DNA of 64,000 nt from NCBI GenBank assembly GCA_902806575.1, contig CADCXD010000010.1, positions 1,612,001 to 1,676,000 of the forward strand. The letters are read 5' to 3'. Below the pieces are notes generated by a model that saw only the letters and a list, made by a program, of their open reading frames with translations, searched no databases and was not told the DNA's origin. This DNA comes from Jackrogersella multiformis (Eukaryota; Ascomycota; Sordariomycetes; Xylariales; Hypoxylaceae). This document shows, one piece after another, positions 60,404-64,000 of this stretch. How positions within the stretch are numbered: position 1 is the first letter of the stretch; every line of letters starts with the position of its first letter. Made by a program: the position numbers and the translations under genes.

Positions 60404-61574
60404 ACCTAGCCGGGTCATTTGACATAGCTTGGGTATGTACCTAGGTAGGTATCTAGGGGATGTTTTTGCCAGATTTTGGCGGGCTGGTGTAGTTTTTGGA
60501 TTCAGGGAAGGGGGTTCTGGAATAATGAATTATCTTGTATACTTACGACGCTGAATATATTCTTTTCTGTATCAACAGCCTCGCTACTTGGTGATGTAGT
60601 TCATTTGGTTGTAACCAGGAGCCCTACGTTGCCGCCCCCCTTTCGAATCTAAATCTAGACAGCTAAGGGCTATATGCTCGAGCTTGTCCTTTGAGTCATT
60701 GTTACCGGAAGAGTGCTAGAGTCGTGTTTATAGCATGCTTACCCCTTAGAAATAGATATCGTATACTTTTGAATAAGAGGCGATTTTATGCTGCTACGTT
60801 TCTCGAACCTACATGATGATAAATGACCATGTTAGCGAGTATCCACATGACGTTGAATAAATACCTAGTTAGCCAACATAGAAGCGCCCTCAGTTGTCTC
60901 ATCGAGTCTATCGGAAATTGTCGAAAGGTCTTCTCAAATGCCCTACAAAACACCTAGATATAAACCATTATAACGGATGTTTAATTTTACAATTCATGTG
61001 ACTGCACGTGTAGATGGAATTAAGTATACTAGTCGACACCGACAGGATTCTTACCCAGGAAGATCCCGCAATGCCCTCATTTCAAGCATTTGGAGACATG
61101 AATCGATAAATACACACACACATACACACATACAGGGATGGAAGCTTGAGATCGGTGCACTGAGTAGGAGAAAAGAAGTAATAAGCATAAGGGCATACGT
61201 AACTACCTATCTACAATACCAGCCCGTCTAACATGGACCATCACCCTGAGAGAAAAAGATCCAATAGACACGCCGCTCGTCATTCGTCGAGCGGCAAAGA
61301 ACCCGCACAAAAAGTATGCGTACATGATAAAGAAACGATGCATTAAGAATTCCACCCCCTCACCCCCCGTGCTCGGTGGAGGCCCACCGACGTCCGTCTT
61401 GGGTAGATATCGGACGGGAGGCCGGTGATTAATATGATTGTTCCAAGATTCGTCATCCCCGCATGATCTGATGGAAGTGAATTTTTTTATACCCCGGTCA
61501 TGACATCTCCCGGAGGAGAGAAACCCCCATTTCGTTTTCATGCGTCCACCCATTAAACAGTTATAATCATTGCC
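60404..61574. other. convergent intergenic region sedolisin / syntaxin
   Basis: Between two convergent genes, so both 3' UTRs lie here. ACCTAGGT at 60439 and a CA-rich microsatellite at about 61111-61133. Frames at 60977-61231 and 61203-61553 show nothing recognisable. Confidence 0.5.
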
Positions 61575-62686
61575 TTAGGCGGTGGTGTTGTTGTCCTTCG
61601 GCCTGAATGCCCCGTTCGCAGCCGAGACGCCGACGCCGACGCCGACGGCGATGAGGATAATGAGGATGACGATGAATAGACACCACCACTTCCACTTTCT
61701 GCGGTTGCGGGCATGGATGATTCCTTTTTGCACGTGCGTGTTGCCCTCGTCGATGTACTTGGTGGTGTTGACGGCATTCTCCTCTGCTTGCTCTACGTAG
61801 GGCTCCTGCTGCTCGACCAATATAGCGAGGTCCTGGAACATGGCTGCTAGCTCTATGAGGGTATGCTCGATGCGTTGTAGCTCATTGTGGCGGGCGCGCA
61901 CGGCACCTAGAACTGTCGATGCTTGGCCGGTGCGGTTAGTGCGGAGCTGTATCTCGGTGTTAGCCCTGCGCGTCTCGGAAATACTTGCGGTAAGGAAAAA
62001 TGGTAAGAGAAAGAGAAACATACGGCGGTCTGGAAAACACCCTCGTTGCCCCAATCGGCTTCGGCGGCCTGGCGCACCTCATCCTCAGTAGCGTCGGGAT
62101 TGACGATGCGGTACTGACGGGCGATCTGATCGCGGTACCGTTGACGGTAGGAACCCTCCTCTTCTTGATAGCTGCGTAGCTCGCGCTCGAATTCGGATTT
62201 GATGGTGTTAACCTGGCGTTCCTTTATATTGCGACCACCACCGACAGTCTTGTTAGCGTCATTCGCTAGAAACTTGAGCTGGTCCCTGATGCCGCGGTTT
62301 AGGGTTTGGGTGTCGGCGATGATACGCTCGAGCTGTTGAGATGCTACACCACCGTCGGCTTCGGCTAGAGCGCGCTGGTGCAGTGATGCAATTGCTCGGA
62401 CGTTGTTTGTGAGTGTACCGATCTCATTGCGGAGAAATTGAATCCGGCCTAGGAAGTCCTGCTGTGAGAGCGTATCCGAAGCTGGCTGTTCTTGAGGATA
62501 GCTTTGCAACTCGTGATCCTATAACATCGTTAGATGGATGGTGGTCGAAATGCGCCAAACAAACACCAACATTGCTGGCGATTGCTAATGTCTGCTTACC
62601 TGGTCATAACCATAGCCCTGTTCGGCCGACGGACCATCTTGGTATTGATTGTTTTGGTTGTTGTTTTGATATTGTCCGTAAGACAT
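61575..62686 (-). CDS. SSO1: plasma-membrane t-SNARE syntaxin, Sso1/Sso2-like
   Basis: Exons 62600-62686, 62024-62518 and 61575-61946 (reverse), all phase 0, give 317 residues; introns have GTAAGC and GTATGT donors, intron 2 with GCTAAC. The N-terminus is Asn/Gln/Tyr-rich. The Habc helical domain spans about residues 45-190 (FLGRIQFLRNEIGTLTNNVR at its start). The Qa-SNARE helix runs about 200-275 with the zero-layer Gln in AAMFQDLAILVEQQEP. A C-terminal anchor follows (WCLFIVILIILIAVGVGVGV) with a short luminal tail. It pairs with Sec9 and Snc1-type SNAREs in exocytosis. Symbol given by family; whether one or two Sso genes exist cannot be seen here. Confidence 0.93.
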
Positions 62687-64000
62687 GATGGCTACTAGAC
62701 GGTCGCCGTCATGAAATCCCAATAGCCCGGGCGGGAAATATAGTAATTGTCGGATATGATGGTGATGATTATGATGATGTAAAGGGATGAATGAGAATTG
62801 GAGAGGACAAAAGTTGGCGGCGGATTGGGATTGAATCAAATCAATTTACAAATTACAGCTGCTTCTTCCGGTACACACGGGCCTTGGGGATGGCTGACCG
62901 AACTGACGTCTAGGCACTGTTTTTTTTTTTTTTTACAGGCCACCAACGCCAATCACTCTCTCCGAGTCGTCCTTCTAACCGACACGGGGGTACAGTAATT
63001 CAGTCGAATGTAGAATACCTTAGGAGGCAGATAATTAAAAAGAAGAGTATGGGGGAGATGTAAAATGTAAAAGGGATTTTTCTTATTCAATCAAGCATTA
63101 ACCGTATTAACCTGCGAATCTGGTTTTCAAGCCAATCATACAGCCCCGTCTTTTTGCATGCAAAAATGGTGCTGATGATTGATGATTGACGACGGCCTAA
63201 TGTATGAGTGGCTTGGACAAAGAGCGAAGTTCGCCAAGCTGATGAGGATCAAATTTGAAGGCCTGTTAGTTACGTACCTAGGTACCTATCTACATTAGGT
63301 GGTGGGCCTGTACAGTGGGTATATTAAGTACTTTGCATATAAGTATCATAAGTATCTATGAACCCCGGTTATTAATATAAATGAGCACGATAATACGGCT
63401 AATCAGCTGATCTCAATACATATTCACAAAGTACCCCAGGGCAAACCTTGGAACAGTAGCAAGAACGGACTGCAGGCAATGCGTACTGTACGACCCCAAA
63501 AATAAGCATAGCCCTGCTCGAATGCTATCCCCTATTACCATACTAGGATTAGCTAAAGGCTTTACCCGCCAATGGCAGACCCCTTCCGTCAGCTTCTTCT
63601 GGGGCTGTGGATTACGTAGTAAAAGAGTTCAACATGTCGTCACAGCCCGTCAATCGGCAGCTACTGCAGCTCTACATTAGCAGACTAGGCAGCTACAAAA
63701 TGCTCAGATGGTCAATCCGAATTCGAATTGTTATCACCTGCTCATCCCCCGACTTTACTGCCCTTAAGACGACTTTACGATGTCGTATGCATAAGGCTTA
63801 GATCATGCGCAGCCCGTTTTCGCAAACCTTTCCAACTTACCTTAATAGTTAGCCTATGCCACTATCGCCATACTCCTCCTTACCCCTATCTTCGTAATTG
63901 CCTGCTTACATAGCTAGGTAGCGCTATCCACTGGAAATAGGTATGGATATAGCTTTGATAGTCGATATATAGGCAGCATAGAACAGTTTGAATATTCGCT
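62687..64000. other. right-end intergenic sequence
   Basis: Begins with the syntaxin promoter/leader (ATGATG-rich on the reverse strand) and a 15-base T run at 62920-62934. ACCTAGGT at 63276. Short frames at 63607-63913 show no recognisable protein. No gene is supported up to the window end. Confidence 0.5.

Noticed and set aside
1..64000. tRNA, rRNA, CRISPR array or transposon
   Set aside because: I looked for T-loop sequences with paired arms, direct spacer repeats, transposase or reverse-transcriptase frames and long terminal repeats, and found none. A covariance-model and repeat search would be decisive.

Overview
The window is genomic DNA from a filamentous ascomycete (Pezizomycotina, most likely a Sordariomycete). 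The evidence is eukaryotic gene structure with short introns (about 50-120 nt, GT...AG, usually a GCTAAC or GCTGAC-like branch site) and a gene set typical of these fungi: the APSES factor StuA, a BAR-SH3 protein, a CsbD-like protein, a SAT4/rhodopsin-family membrane protein and a PKS-NRPS. Most real genes are split over several open frames. I joined exons by reading splice sites and checking that the phases fit; exon coordinates are in the entries.

Layout. 1-12.7 kb: stuA with a long 5' leader and a 12-bp minisatellite, a small putative secreted protein, the PC4/Sub1 coactivator and a large PXA-PX-nexin-C protein. 13.7-21.9 kb: a GC-rich 5-oxoprolinase and an ADGF/CECR1-type adenosine deaminase. 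23.7-34.1 kb: an NmrA-like protein, a CsbD-like protein, and the divergent pair NFS1 (mitochondrial cysteine desulfurase) and RVS167 (BAR-SH3). 36-55.2 kb: the secondary-metabolism segment, made of a SAT4-family membrane protein, a 14-TM DHA2 MFS transporter, a small EthD-domain protein and, divergent from it, a 12.4-kb PKS-NRPS gene of about 4062 residues (KS-AT-DH-MT-[no functional ER]-KR-ACP-C-A-T-R). 55.9-62.7 kb: a 67-residue membrane protein, a secreted sedolisin and a plasma-membrane syntaxin (Sso).

The likely biosynthetic unit is PKS-NRPS + EthD protein + MFS exporter, possibly with the SAT4 protein. It is small: no P450, trans-enoylreductase, hydrolase or pathway-specific Zn2Cys6 regulator is recognisable in the window. 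The megasynthase keeps its main catalytic residues, and its release domain keeps a YxxxK pair, which favours reductive (aldehyde) release over Dieckmann cyclisation.

The other notable signal is an 8-bp palindrome, ACCTAGGT. I counted at least 25 copies where about one is expected by chance. None lies in an exon of a confident gene; three lie in introns.
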